Source: Allorhizobium undicola ORS 992 = ATCC 700741 (lineage in GTDB: Bacteria; Pseudomonadota; Alphaproteobacteria; Rhizobiales; Rhizobiaceae). Taken from it: 64,000 nucleotides of DNA. Location: contig NZ_JHXQ01000001.1 of the NCBI RefSeq assembly GCF_000621665.1, forward strand, positions 186,001 to 250,000, written 5' to 3'. The position numbers and the translations under genes are program-made. The notes below the pieces were generated by a model that saw only the letters and a list, made by a program, of their open reading frames with translations, made no database searches and was not told the origin of the DNA. Shown here piece after piece: positions 35,966-45,701 of the stretch (the stretch's first letter is position 1; every line of letters begins with the position of its first letter).

Positions 35966-37189
35966 GTGGCGGTGAAGGACAGTATGGATCACGAAGCGTT
36001 GAAGCGTGACGAGGCCACCGGCGCCTCCGGCAAGGGGCCGTTCCTGCCGAAATCGCCGTCCGAGGCGCTGCGTCCCGAACGGGTGCCAGCCCCGCCGAGA
36101 CGTTCGCGCCGCGCCCGCAGCCAAATCGTGATTTTCCTGAATTTCCTGATGACGCTTGCCGTTTTCGGCTGCGGATTGGCCGTTGCCGCTTTCTATTACG
36201 TCGTCTCCGCCTTTCAGGCGCCCGGTCCCTTGCAGACCAATGCCAATTTCGTTGTGCGCAACGGCTCCGGCCTGTCGGAGATTTCCGCCAATCTCGAACG
36301 CAACGACATGATCTCCGATGGCCGCATCTTTCGCTATATGAGCGCGACCTATCTCAAGGATGGCGACACGCTCAAGGCTGGCGAGTATGAAATCAAGGCC
36401 GGAGCCTCGATGAAGGACATTCTGGACCTGCTGCGTTCCGGCAAGTCCATCCTCTATTCGGTGACGCTGCCTGAAGGGCTGACGGTCAAGCAGATCTTCG
36501 ACCGGTTGAACGAAGACCCGGTGCTGGAGGGCGAACTGCCGCAGCAATTGCCCTCGGAAGGCAGTCTGAGGCCGGATACCTATAAATTCTCACGCGGCAC
36601 CAAGCGCACGGAAATCCTCGCGCAAATGCGCGAAGGCCAGCAAAAGCTTGTAGACCAGCTGTGGGAACGGCGGGCGCCTGATCTCCAGCTCAAGAGCAAG
36701 CAGGAATTTCTGACGCTGGCCTCCATTGTGGAAAAGGAAACCGGCAAGGACGACGAGCGGGCGCATGTGGCCTCCGTCTTCCTCAACCGCTTGCAGAAGA
36801 ACATGCGGCTGCAATCCGATCCGACGATTATCTATGGATTGTTCGGTGGCGAGGGCAAGCCGGCTGACCGTCCCATCTACCAATCGGACCTGCAAAAGCA
36901 GACGCCCTACAACACCTATGTCATTCGCGGCCTGCCGCCGGGGCCGATTTCCAATCCCGGTCGCGCGGCGCTGGAAGCGGTGGCCAATCCATGGCGCACG
37001 AGCGATCTCTATTTCGTTGCCGATGGTACGGGCGGGCATGTTTTTGCCGCAACGCTTGAAGACCACAATGCCAATGTGCGGCGCTGGCGCAAGATCGAGG
37101 CGGAGCGCGGACAGGATCCGAGCGTGGCCGTGGATGGCCAGCCCGAAGCCGATCCGGCGAGCCAGCCGCAAACGCAAAAGCGGAACTGA
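35966..37189 (+). CDS. mltG: Endolytic murein transglycosylase MltG (YceG)
   Basis: 407 residues. Cytosolic Pro/Arg-rich N-terminus, one transmembrane helix (about 52-77), then the periplasmic YceG domain with the catalytic glutamate in LASIVEKETGKDDER. It cleaves nascent glycan strands, setting chain length. GTG codons at 35966 and 35972 and ATG 35984 are possible starts; the AAGGGGA upstream best suits 35972. A C-terminal Gln-rich tail follows the domain. Co-directional with fabF, as is common (fabF-mltG). Confidence 0.93.
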   Translation: MAVKDSMDHEALKRDEATGASGKGPFLPKSPSEALRPERVPAPPRRSRRARSQIVIFLNFLMTLAVFGCGLAVAAFYYVVSAFQAPGPLQTNANFVVRNGSGLSEISANLERNDMISDGRIFRYMSATYLKDGDTLKAGEYEIKAGASMKDILDLLRSGKSILYSVTLPEGLTVKQIFDRLNEDPVLEGELPQQLPSEGSLRPDTYKFSRGTKRTEILAQMREGQQKLVDQLWERRAPDLQLKSKQEFLTLASIVEKETGKDDERAHVASVFLNRLQKNMRLQSDPTIIYGLFGGEGKPADRPIYQSDLQKQTPYNTYVIRGLPPGPISNPGRAALEAVANPWRTSDLYFVADGTGGHVFAATLEDHNANVRRWRKIEAERGQDPSVAVDGQPEADPASQPQTQKRN

Positions 37190-37363
37190 GGGCGGCATCC
37201 CTCTGGCAAGTCCGTGGAAAACATCAAAAGCGGGCCTTGATTTCATGGCCCCTTGCGGATTTCCCGCGTGATTTCTCTTCACGCCAATTCCTGTGTAGGC
37301 AATTATACGTTAGAGAAATTCAGGAGGGCTTGCTGACGGTTGTCAAATCCTGCGCTGGGGCTG

Positions 37364-37463
37364 GAGCATTTTCAGGAAAGACGGATACCGGCTTTCCGTC
37401 CGAAAATGCGTAAAGCCGGACAGTCAGAGGGTTTCATTGTTTCCTTGAAGCAATGAAACGCTC
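37364..37463. repeat. Composite palindromic element upstream of the YicC gene
   Basis: A GCATTTTC...GAAAATGC palindrome (37366-37409) with an inner GGAAAG/CTTTCC pair is followed by a stem GTTTCATTG (37431-37439) with CAATGAAAC (37451-37459). It fills much of the 371-base gap between mltG and the YicC gene; the remainder shows no gene. Confidence 0.75.
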
Positions 37464-37560
37464 CACGGAGGGAGACTGCGACCGCGGCAGCGACAGGAAA
37501 AGACATGACATGCAGGCCCGCCACGCGCCGCTGGCCGCATGAGCAAAAACGGAAAGCCGC

Positions 37561-38451
37561 ATGACACTTCAATCCATGACCGGGTTTGCGCGCAGCGAAG
37601 GCACGACTGGCCGTTATCGCTGGGCATGGGAGCTGCGCTCCGTGAATGGCAAAGGGCTTGATCTGCGTTTGCGCCTTCCCTCCGGCATGGATTCGCTTGA
37701 GGCGGAAATTCGCGCCATTGTCGGCGAGGCGATCATCCGTGGAAATCTGCAAATCAGCTTGAACATGACCGCCGCCGAGAGCCGCATGGATGCGGTGGTG
37801 AACGAGGACGCGCTGGCCGCCGTGCTGGCCTTGCGGGAAAAGCTTGGCCCTTCCATCGTGTCGCAAGCGCCCTTGTCGCTCGATGCGCTGATGTCTGTGC
37901 GCGGCCTCGTGGAATTCCGGGAAGCTGAAGACGACGCCGAAAGTCTGGCGGCCCGCCATTTCGCCATTCTGGAGGGGTTGCGCACGGCAGTGCAGGCATT
38001 GGCCGATATGCGCAGGCGAGAGGGTGAGGCGCTGGGCGCGGTTTTGCTGGCACAGGTAGCGCGCATCGCGGAACTGGCGCATGTCGTGGAAGTGGACCCC
38101 TCGCGCAGCCCGGAGGAGATCATTCGCCGGCTTGAGGCGCAGATCGCCCTCACCATGGCGGCGGCGCCATCGCTTGACCGTGACCGGCTTCATGCGGAAG
38201 CCGCGCTGCTCGCCACCAAGGCGGATCTGCGCGAGGAAATCGACCGGCTCAAGACGCATGTGGCAGCAGCCCGCACGCTGCTGATGGAGGGTGGGCCGGT
38301 GGGGCGCAAGCTCGACTTTCTTGCACAGGAATTTAATCGGGAATCCAATACCATCTGTTCCAAATCCAATGCAGCTGCTGTTACTGCTGCCGGTATCGAA
38401 CTGAAGGTCGTGATCGACCAGTTCCGGGAACAGGTTCAGAATCTGGAGTAG
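37561..38451 (+). CDS. YicC/YloC-family endoribonuclease-like protein
   Basis: 296 residues. An N-terminal YicC domain beginning MTLQSMTGFARSEG and a C-terminal DUF1732 domain with KLDFLAQEFNRESNTICSKS, the hallmark of the family. E. coli YicC is reported as an endoribonuclease that modulates small RNA decay. GGAAAG precedes the start. It lies 3 bases upstream of gmk, as is usual for the yicC-gmk pair. Confidence 0.92.
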   Translation: MTLQSMTGFARSEGTTGRYRWAWELRSVNGKGLDLRLRLPSGMDSLEAEIRAIVGEAIIRGNLQISLNMTAAESRMDAVVNEDALAAVLALREKLGPSIVSQAPLSLDALMSVRGLVEFREAEDDAESLAARHFAILEGLRTAVQALADMRRREGEALGAVLLAQVARIAELAHVVEVDPSRSPEEIIRRLEAQIALTMAAAPSLDRDRLHAEAALLATKADLREEIDRLKTHVAAARTLLMEGGPVGRKLDFLAQEFNRESNTICSKSNAAAVTAAGIELKVVIDQFREQVQNLE

Positions 38452-38454
38452 AGC

Positions 38455-39117
38455 ATGAACACGGCCGTAACATTGCCCGTTACCATCGCCCGTAGGGGCC
38501 TGATGCTGGTCATTTCCTCGCCTTCAGGGGCGGGAAAATCGACCATTGCCCGGACACTGATGGAAAAGGACAAGCAGATTGGCATGTCGGTCAGCGTCAC
38601 GACGCGGCAACGCCGTCCCAGCGAGATCGAGGGCGTCCACTACCATTTCATCTCCCAGCGGGAATTCGAGCGCCTGCGTGATTCCGAATCCCTGCTGGAA
38701 TGGGCGCAGGTGCATGGCAATTTTTACGGCACCCCGCGCGAGCCCGTGGAGCAGGCCATGGCCGAAGGGCGCGACATGCTGTTCGACATCGATTGGCAGG
38801 GCGCCCAGCAATTGCAGGAAAAAATGCCTGCCGACGTGGTTTCGATCTTCATTCTGCCGCCGACCATGCGCGAGCTGCAATCACGCCTGCACCGCCGCGC
38901 CGAGGATACCGAAGAGGTCATCCAGACGCGGCTGAAGAATTCCCGCGCCGAAATCGAGCATTGGCGTGAATATGACTATGTGATCGTCAATGACGACCTC
39001 GATACGGCCTTCAATGCCGTTCAGGCCATTGTCCGGGCCGAGCGCCTGCGCCGGGATCGCCGCCACGGCCTGTTCGATTTCGTCACCACGCTCGTCACGG
39101 AAGATCCCTTCCGTTAA
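38455..39117 (+). CDS. gmk: Guanylate kinase
   Basis: 220 residues. Converts GMP to GDP with ATP. P-loop [10 protein letters not shown] at 21-30; the GMP-binding segment [12 protein letters not shown] and the lid region follow. It is longer at the N-terminus than E. coli Gmk by about 15 residues. It is 3 bases after the YicC gene and converges with rsmA. Confidence 0.96.
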   Translation: MNTAVTLPVTIARRGLMLVISSPSGAGKSTIARTLMEKDKQIGMSVSVTTRQRRPSEIEGVHYHFISQREFERLRDSESLLEWAQVHGNFYGTPREPVEQAMAEGRDMLFDIDWQGAQQLQEKMPADVVSIFILPPTMRELQSRLHRRAEDTEEVIQTRLKNSRAEIEHWREYDYVIVNDDLDTAFNAVQAIVRAERLRRDRRHGLFDFVTTLVTEDPFR

Positions 39118-39118
39118 A

Positions 39119-39232
39119 GCATTTTCAGAAAAAGGGGAAACCGGTGTTCACCGGAGGCGTTCCACAGCAAATCCGGTTCTCTGAATTAAAGCCGCGCGCC
39201 TTTTATAAAAGGCTGGAAAAACAAACCGGCCG
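39119..39232. other. gmk-rsmA convergent spacer with decayed palindromic unit
   Basis: Starts with GCATTTTCAGAAAAAGG and ACCGGTGTTCACCGG, a decayed member of the GCATTTTC family. The stem GCCTTTT/AAAAGGC near 39201-39216 may help end both transcripts. Confidence 0.45.
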
Positions 39233-40060
39233 TCACAACAGATTGGCGAGCTGGCAGAATTCCGCAACGGAGAGGGTTTCGGCCCGCCGGGCCGGATCGA
39301 TCCCGGCCTTGTTCAGCAAGGTTTCACCGCCAAGGGGCTTCAGACTGGCGCGCAGCATTTTGCGCCGCTGACCGAATGCCGCCTGGGTTACTTTTTCAAG
39401 CCGGGCGAGATCGCAGGGCAGGGGCTCGGCCTTGGGCGTGAGATGCACGACCGTGGATGTCACCTTTGGCGGCGGCGTAAAGGCCTGCGGCGAAAGATCG
39501 AAGGCCATATGCGCATTGGCACGCCAGCCGCACAAAACGCCCAGCCGTCCGTAATGGTCGTCATCGGCCTGGGCGACGATGCGCTGCCCCACTTCCTTCT
39601 GGAACATCAGCGTGAGGGATTGCCAGAATGGCGGCCAGCGGCGCGGCATCAACCAGTTTATCAGCAATTGCGTGCCGACATTATAGGGCAGGTTGGCAAC
39701 GATCTTCACCGGCCCTTCCGGCGCCAGGGCCTCGAAATCCGTCTTCAGTGCATCGCCTTCGATAACCTCGAGACGGCCCGGATAATGCTGTGCAATCTCC
39801 GCAAGGGCAGGAAGGCATCGGCTGTCCCGCTCCACGGCAATCACCTTTTTGGCGCCAAGCGCCAGCAGGGCCCGTGTCAAGCCGCCCGGTCCCGGACCGA
39901 CCTCGAACACGGTTGCTTCGCTCAGGTCGCCTGCCGTGCGCGCCACCTTCTGGGTGATGTTGAGATCGAGCAGGAAATTCTGGCCCAGAGCCTTTTTGGC
40001 ATCCAGTCCATGCGTCTGGATGACCTCGCGCAGCGGAGGCAAGCCGTCGAGCGCCGCCAT
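39233..40060 (-). CDS. rsmA: 16S rRNA (adenine1518-N6/adenine1519-N6)-dimethyltransferase
   Basis: 275 residues (KsgA). Motif [14 protein letters not shown] binds AdoMet; motif [10 protein letters not shown] forms the target adenine pocket. GQNFLLD near the N-terminus is conserved. It is the last gene of the LPS export cluster on this strand; its start overlaps the pdxA stop by 1 base. The surA-pdxA-rsmA order is widely conserved. Confidence 0.97.
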   Translation of the reverse strand: MAALDGLPPLREVIQTHGLDAKKALGQNFLLDLNITQKVARTAGDLSEATVFEVGPGPGGLTRALLALGAKKVIAVERDSRCLPALAEIAQHYPGRLEVIEGDALKTDFEALAPEGPVKIVANLPYNVGTQLLINWLMPRRWPPFWQSLTLMFQKEVGQRIVAQADDDHYGRLGVLCGWRANAHMAFDLSPQAFTPPPKVTSTVVHLTPKAEPLPCDLARLEKVTQAAFGQRRKMLRASLKPLGGETLLNKAGIDPARRAETLSVAEFCQLANLL

Positions 40061-41088
40061 CAGGCCGCACCGGCTTTGGAACGCAACCGGCCGGCAAGCT
40101 TCAATGCCGCCACCAGACTGTCTTCCCGCGCCACGCCCTGGCCGGCAATGCCGAAGGCGGTGCCATGATCCGGTGAGGTCCGCACGAAAGGCAGGCCCAG
40201 CGTGACATTCACCGCGCCATCGAAATCCAGCGCCTTGACAGGGATAAGCGCCTGATCGTGATACATGCAGACAGCCACGTCATAGCGCTTGCGGGCATCG
40301 TCGTGGAACATCGTATCGGCGGGCAGGGGGCCAAAGGCATCGATGCCCTCGGCGCGCAATGCGGTAAGGGCGGGCGCAATGACATCGCCATCCTCGTGGC
40401 CCAACGCGCCGCCCTCGCCAGCATGGGGATTGAGGCCGGAGACCGCCAGACGCGGCGCCTCAAGGCCGAAACGATCCTTGAGGTCGTTCTGGATGATGCG
40501 GCAGGTCTCCATGATAAGCTCGTGCGTAATGGCTGCGGGCACATCCTTCAGCGGGATATGGATGGTGAGCGGCACGGCCTTCAGTTTTTCGCCTGCCAGC
40601 ATCATCACGGGGCGCACGGGCTTTCCGGTCGCTTTCGCTGCGAGATCAGCCAGAAACTCCGTATGTCCGGGAAAGCCGAAACCGGCTTCATACAGCACGG
40701 ATTTGGCAATCGGGTTGGTGACGACTGCACCGACATCGCCAGCCATGCAGAGGGAAACGGCAGTCTCGATCGCCTTGATCGTCGCAGGAGCGCTTGCCTT
40801 GTGCGGTTGGCCCGCAACGACATCAAGGCCTGCGGGGATGGCCAGAACAGGCAGGGCATCGGCAAAATCGGCGCGAGCCCGGTCGGGATTGGAGGGCCGG
40901 ATCTCTACCTTCATGTCCAGCTGGCGCGCGCGGGCGGCCAGAACCTGTGGGTCGCCAATAAACAGGAAGGGCGGCAGGTCAAGCTCCCTGCGCCGCAGAA
41001 AGGCGGCCAGCGTGACATCCGGCCCGATCCCTGCGGGATCGCCCTGCGTAAGCGCCAGGAGCGGCGCCATGCCTTCGGTTTCAGCCAT
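40060..41088 (-). CDS. pdxA: 4-hydroxythreonine-4-phosphate dehydrogenase
   Basis: 342 residues from the ATG at 41088 (GCAGG upstream); a TTG at 41103 is less likely. Makes the vitamin B6 precursor 3-amino-1-hydroxyacetone phosphate. [27 protein letters not shown] and [10 protein letters not shown] include the divalent-metal histidines of the family. It lies between surA and rsmA. Confidence 0.95.
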   Translation of the reverse strand: MAETEGMAPLLALTQGDPAGIGPDVTLAAFLRRRELDLPPFLFIGDPQVLAARARQLDMKVEIRPSNPDRARADFADALPVLAIPAGLDVVAGQPHKASAPATIKAIETAVSLCMAGDVGAVVTNPIAKSVLYEAGFGFPGHTEFLADLAAKATGKPVRPVMMLAGEKLKAVPLTIHIPLKDVPAAITHELIMETCRIIQNDLKDRFGLEAPRLAVSGLNPHAGEGGALGHEDGDVIAPALTALRAEGIDAFGPLPADTMFHDDARKRYDVAVCMYHDQALIPVKALDFDGAVNVTLGLPFVRTSPDHGTAFGIAGQGVAREDSLVAALKLAGRLRSKAGAA

Positions 41089-41099
41089 ACGCCTGCCCG

Positions 41100-42041
41100 T
41101 CAATGTTCGATGATCTGTGCCTTGGCCTTCAATTCAGCCAGATACTTGTCTGAATTGGGATCGCCGTCCTGCTTCACCTTGCCAATGTCCTCGGCCTTGA
41201 ACACGGCTTCGGCGGCAAGATCGTCATTGACCTGACGCTTGTTGCAGATGGCGAGATATTCGACACCGCGATCGGTCACGCGGCTGGCGGTCGTATTGCC
41301 CTGGGCGGCATCCACCAGCGGCGCCCATTCCGGCGGCATTTCCGGCTTCATGACGCGGCCCAGATCGCGAATGGAAACATCGAGATAATTGCGGGCGAAA
41401 TCCATGGCCTGATCGCAGCCGGGGAATTTTGCGCGGGAGGCATCGGCCTCGGCCTTGCGCTTGGCGCCGATTGCGGCCCGCTTGGCAGGCGGCACCACGA
41501 AAATCACCTGCTTGAGGTAATACTCGGTCGTAACCGGCTTTTCCTTGCTTTGCAGCATCTTGGTGACGACTTCCTGATTGCTCATCTTGTTGCGGCCGTA
41601 ACGGGCATTGACCAGACGTGGCCAGCTCATCTGCACGGCCATGTAGTTCTTGAAATGCTCGACGCCCACACCCGATTTTTCGAGGATCTCGGTCATCTGT
41701 TGCACGGAAAGCTTGTTGGAAGCGGCGAAGCGGCCGAAGGCTGCATCGACATCGTCGGTGCTGACGGACATGCCGACGCGGGCGATTTCCTGACGTTTCA
41801 ACTGCTCGTCAATCAGTTCCTGCTTGGCCTTCGGCGCCAGATTGCCCGTTTCGCGGCGCAATTTCATGAAAGCCATGCGGCGGGCAACGTCGCCACTGGT
41901 GATAGCCACCTTGTTGACCACGGCAGCCACTTCCGTCGCGGCCATGGCCGGAACCAGCGATGCCGGCGCGAAACCGTTGACGCCAGCAAAGGCAACCGTC
42001 CCCAGTACAACTGCGCGCAAGATCTTATTGGCGAACGTCAT
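41100..42041 (-). CDS. surA: SurA-like periplasmic chaperone with degenerate parvulin domain
   Basis: 313 residues from the ATG at 42041 (GGGA upstream). Signal peptide [20 protein letters not shown]. The N-terminal SurA chaperone region (about 40-150; [31 protein letters not shown]) is clear. The C-terminal part aligns with a parvulin-type domain only in outline ([27 protein letters not shown]), so isomerase activity is doubtful. Place next to lptD fits a role in outer-membrane protein folding. Confidence 0.85.
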   Translation of the reverse strand: MTFANKILRAVVLGTVAFAGVNGFAPASLVPAMAATEVAAVVNKVAITSGDVARRMAFMKLRRETGNLAPKAKQELIDEQLKRQEIARVGMSVSTDDVDAAFGRFAASNKLSVQQMTEILEKSGVGVEHFKNYMAVQMSWPRLVNARYGRNKMSNQEVVTKMLQSKEKPVTTEYYLKQVIFVVPPAKRAAIGAKRKAEADASRAKFPGCDQAMDFARNYLDVSIRDLGRVMKPEMPPEWAPLVDAAQGNTTASRVTDRGVEYLAICNKRQVNDDLAAEAVFKAEDIGKVKQDGDPNSDKYLAELKAKAQIIEH

Positions 42042-42210
42042 CGTCAGTCCCTTTTCCCGCAGCGCAGGCACCCGGCCCGCGCGCATCTCAAGCATTCATG
42101 TTTCGGATCGTTTGCACAAAGCCTAAGGCGAAACAATGACTTTTTTCAGCGGCAAGCAAATGCGCCTTGCCGCAAACCGCAGTTTCAATGCCTGAGGGGC
42201 CTGTAACAGA

Positions 42211-42242
42211 ACACCCGGACTCATCATCATGATCCCGGGTGT
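42211..42242. terminator. Stem-loop between lptD and surA
   Basis: ACACCCGG (42211-42218) pairs with CCGGGTGT (42235-42242), 8 bp with a long loop; a T-run follows on the plus strand only. It lies 38 bases beyond the lptD stop and may attenuate read-through to surA. Confidence 0.35.
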
Positions 42243-42279
42243 CAGATTTTTCAGTCAGCCTTGTCGCGTCTGTCCGCGA

Positions 42280-44616
42280 TCAGTCGAAGTTCGAGACGTC
42301 CGTATCGCCTACCTTCACGTCACCAAGGGTGCGGAAGGAGATGCGCGCCCCGATGGACCAGTCATTGGCGCTCTCGTCGTCGGTATCGCGCTTCTGCTTG
42401 TAGACGATGGAGAAGACCGTGCAGTCATCGGCATAGGATACGCCGATGCCGTAACGGTTCACATCGCTCTTCTTCACATCCCATGTGACCGAACTGAAGA
42501 TGGACCAGAAATCGCCGATCTTCACGGAGCTGTTGTTCTGCACTTCTTCGCGATCGTAATCGTAACCGTAATCGGGCTGTGCCGCGACCTGGGTATAGAT
42601 GAAGTTCGTCTGGAACCGGTCCCCATTATAGCCGAGAGCCGAATCGGTGCGCTGCACTTCGAAGGTTTTCTCGTCGAAGCGGCCATTCAGCGAAGCGGTA
42701 ATGCCATAGGGCGTATCGATGCCGACCATGCCGACATAATCGGAAACGGCGGTTTCAAGCCCCGATTCATTGCCTGCATAGACCAGGTCCCGCGTGGCGA
42801 AGGAATTCTGGCCGGCCAACTGATAGGACTGGCCGAAAATGCTCTTCAGCGAATAGCCATTGTCGAAGGAGCCGGTATAGCGGAAACCGACATTGGCGCG
42901 CGTGCCGCCTTCAACCCGGTCATAGCCGGAGAACTTGTCGCGTTCGAACAGGTTGTTGGCGTCGAAAACGAAGCTCTGCGCATCCTCATTCGGCAGGCGG
43001 CCTGCCTGTTGCTCGTCAGGCCGAACGAAAATCTGCGCGATCGGCTCGATCACGTGATTGCTGTTTGGCGTACTGAGAAGCCACGGGTAGCGGACCTCAA
43101 GCCCGGCCGTCACCATGGAGCGGGTCACGGCGGCGGTGTCGTTGTAATTGCCGCCATAGCCGGTGGGCGAGCGCATGTCGATGCCAAAGGCATCGCCGCG
43201 TGCGGCCAGGGTGGGGGTGAGCAAAACACCCTGCGGGGTGTCATAGGTGCGCTTCCACTCCACCTCTGCGGAAAGCCTGCTATCGGTGCCTTTCAGCCCC
43301 TGATAGCGTGTATTGCCGTTGGAGAGCGAGGTGAAGTCGTTATTATAGCGCGTCAACGTCGTGAAATTGACCTTTGCGGACAATTCCCCGCCATAAACGG
43401 GTTCCGGCGCATAATAGCTGTAATCCAGCACCGGCCAGACGATCGGCTGCTGCTTCTCGGCCTCGCTCTTCAGATCGGCATCCTGCACGTCGAAGTAATA
43501 GGCGCGCATGTCGAAATAGTTGCGGTCGCCAAGGCCGGTCAGATAGAGCTGATTGGTGTGGGTCTTCTGGCTGAAGCCTTCGAGATCATAGGTCCGCGAG
43601 AAGTTATTGTCGGTCTGCGCCATGACATCCCAGCCGAAGGTCCAGCGGGGATTAATCTCGAACTTGCCGGTGGAGCCGACCATGCCGCGGAAGGTTTTTT
43701 CGGCATCCGTGGTGCCTTCGTCGAACTTGCCCGGATTGAGCTGGTTGATCGCGGCAAAGCGGAGGGTGGCAAGCCCGTCCTCGAACTGGTGACGCACCTC
43801 CGTATCCAGCAGAACACCCTGACTGGTATAGCCGCCGAGCTTGATGGTGGCGTCCGTCTGCGGGGAAATCGCCCAGTAATAGGGTACGACCAGCCCGAAA
43901 CCGAGATTTTGCGTCGTACTCATTTCCGGGAAGAGGAAGCCGGATTTCCGCTTCACCGTGTTGTCGGGAACCTCGATGGAGGGAATGGAGGCAATGGTCT
44001 GGCCAAAGAGCTGGAACTTCGCCTTTTCAAGGCGGATCGTATGCGTCTTGCCGTTTTGAACCACCCGCTCGGCCTTGATCTGCCACAATGGCGGCCGGTT
44101 CTGCTCCGCGCAAGGCAGGCATGCGGTGTAGACGCCCTTGTAGAGGATCATCTGCTCGCCATTGATGCGCTCGCCCTTCTGGGCGGCCATGCGGGTATTG
44201 TCCGTGGTTTCGATCCGCAGCGCGTCCACGAAGCCGTTGGCGAAATCGTCGGTGACGTCCAGCTTGTCCGCATAGATGCGGTTGCCGTCCGGCTGCACCA
44301 GTTCGATATTGCCAAAGGCCATCATGCGCCCGGATTTCTGGTCGTATTCGACCTTCCGGGCCACCATCTGATAGCCGCCGTAATTCATCTGGACGCCGCC
44401 GGTCGCCACGACCTTTTCGGCATCCTTGTTGTACACAAGCTCGTTTGCAGCGAGCATGAGCTTCGCATTATCGGGAAGCCTGGGGTTCAACACGCCCTGT
44501 CCGGAGGCCTGTTGCGCAAAAACGCGCGCAGCAGGAAGAATCGATGCGCTCAGCGCAACGCCGGTCATGAGAGCCGTGAACAGCCTCTTTACACTCTTGC
44601 GGTCACTTGCCGCCAC
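42280..44616 (-). CDS. lptD: LPS-assembly outer-membrane protein LptD
   Basis: 778 residues. Signal peptide ends ARVFA-QQ. An OstA-like periplasmic jellyroll (about 55-170, DAEKVVATGGVQMNYGGYQM) precedes the large LptD beta barrel. The cysteines TACLPCAEQ near 155 and DDCTVFSIVYKQKRD near the C-terminus are the disulfide candidates. It delivers LPS to the cell surface with LptE and the LptB2FG machine. Its start overlaps the lptG stop by 1 base. Confidence 0.95.
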   Translation of the reverse strand: MAASDRKSVKRLFTALMTGVALSASILPAARVFAQQASGQGVLNPRLPDNAKLMLAANELVYNKDAEKVVATGGVQMNYGGYQMVARKVEYDQKSGRMMAFGNIELVQPDGNRIYADKLDVTDDFANGFVDALRIETTDNTRMAAQKGERINGEQMILYKGVYTACLPCAEQNRPPLWQIKAERVVQNGKTHTIRLEKAKFQLFGQTIASIPSIEVPDNTVKRKSGFLFPEMSTTQNLGFGLVVPYYWAISPQTDATIKLGGYTSQGVLLDTEVRHQFEDGLATLRFAAINQLNPGKFDEGTTDAEKTFRGMVGSTGKFEINPRWTFGWDVMAQTDNNFSRTYDLEGFSQKTHTNQLYLTGLGDRNYFDMRAYYFDVQDADLKSEAEKQQPIVWPVLDYSYYAPEPVYGGELSAKVNFTTLTRYNNDFTSLSNGNTRYQGLKGTDSRLSAEVEWKRTYDTPQGVLLTPTLAARGDAFGIDMRSPTGYGGNYNDTAAVTRSMVTAGLEVRYPWLLSTPNSNHVIEPIAQIFVRPDEQQAGRLPNEDAQSFVFDANNLFERDKFSGYDRVEGGTRANVGFRYTGSFDNGYSLKSIFGQSYQLAGQNSFATRDLVYAGNESGLETAVSDYVGMVGIDTPYGITASLNGRFDEKTFEVQRTDSALGYNGDRFQTNFIYTQVAAQPDYGYDYDREEVQNNSSVKIGDFWSIFSSVTWDVKKSDVNRYGIGVSYADDCTVFSIVYKQKRDTDDESANDWSIGARISFRTLGDVKVGDTDVSNFD

Positions 44617-45701
44617 TAACCATCCTCCTGATGAAGCAGGATTGTCGCTCCAAGCGCCATTGCCACGATGACAGGCACCCAGGTTGCGACAAACGGAGGC
44701 ACTACGCCACTGCTTCCGAAAGCCTTCACGAGCACCGTTGCCACATAAAGCACGAAGCCCGAAATGATTCCACCCAGAATCACTGAGCGGGATTGATTGA
44801 ACCGGCTGAATTTGAGGGAAACGGTTGCCGCGATCAGCGTCATTGCAACGAGAAGAAAGGGCAGGGACAGCAGCGAATGAAACTGCGTTTCCAGCATCTT
44901 CGTCGATACGCCGAAGGATCGGGCGACCGAGATTTTCTGAGAAAGATCATAAAATGCAACGGTTTCCGGCTGTGCCAAGCGCTCCTGTACGAATTCCTTT
45001 TTCAGATTGGTACGAACCTGTGCCGAAGGCTTGCGCGCCGGCACCTCTCCATCCCTTGTCTCTATGACGTCGTTAAGCAACCAGTAACCATTTTGCAACT
45101 TCGCCGTCCGGGCATCCTGTCGCAAAATGATACGGCCCTGTGTATCGAAGTGGATAAATACCGCCTGCATCAGCAGGGTGCCGTTTTCCAAGACGGAATT
45201 CGCGCCGATAATGGCATCGTCGCTGCCGGTGATCTGGCGCATCCACGGCACGGATGTATTGGAGGCGGGCTTGCTGGAATCACGCCAGGCCGCCTCCATC
45301 TCGGAGGCACGCTTCTGGCCCAGTGCCGCCAGCGGGTTGAGAATCACCACGCAGGCAATGCCCAGCAGAAAGGCGCCGGTCAGAAAGGGCATCATGAATT
45401 GCCAGACGGAAATTCCCGCCGCGCGCGCCACCACGAGTTCCGAACGGCGGTTGAGGGCGATCAGCGTGGTGATTCCCGCAAAAAGGCTGATGAAGGGAAT
45501 GGTCTGCTGCAAAAGCGCGGGAAGCCGCGACAAGGTGAGCAGGAAAACCCCGGCAAGCGAGGAGCCTTCATTATCCGAAAAACGTCCGCTGACTTCGCTG
45601 AAATCGATCAGGAAGATAATCGCGGCCACGCCGATGACGAACCAGAAAACCGTCAATGCGTAGCGTTTCAGAAAATAGCGGCTCAGCGTTCCCAAAATCA
45701 T
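44616..45701 (-). CDS. lptG: LPS export ABC transporter permease LptG
   Basis: 361 residues, YjgP/YjgQ family. Six transmembrane helices flank a periplasmic beta-jellyroll (about 125-265). RRSELVVARAAGISVWQFMMP is the coupling-helix signature. It works with LptF and LptB to extract LPS from the inner membrane. It overlaps lptF by 4 bases. lptB is not in the window. Confidence 0.94.
   Translation of the reverse strand: MILGTLSRYFLKRYALTVFWFVIGVAAIIFLIDFSEVSGRFSDNEGSSLAGVFLLTLSRLPALLQQTIPFISLFAGITTLIALNRRSELVVARAAGISVWQFMMPFLTGAFLLGIACVVILNPLAALGQKRASEMEAAWRDSSKPASNTSVPWMRQITGSDDAIIGANSVLENGTLLMQAVFIHFDTQGRIILRQDARTAKLQNGYWLLNDVIETRDGEVPARKPSAQVRTNLKKEFVQERLAQPETVAFYDLSQKISVARSFGVSTKMLETQFHSLLSLPFLLVAMTLIAATVSLKFSRFNQSRSVILGGIISGFVLYVATVLVKAFGSSGVVPPFVATWVPVIVAMALGATILLHQEDG

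Noticed and set aside
42229-44619. 796-codon plus-strand frame opposite lptD.
   Set aside because: lptD has a signal peptide, OstA domain and barrel; the antisense frame has no family features.
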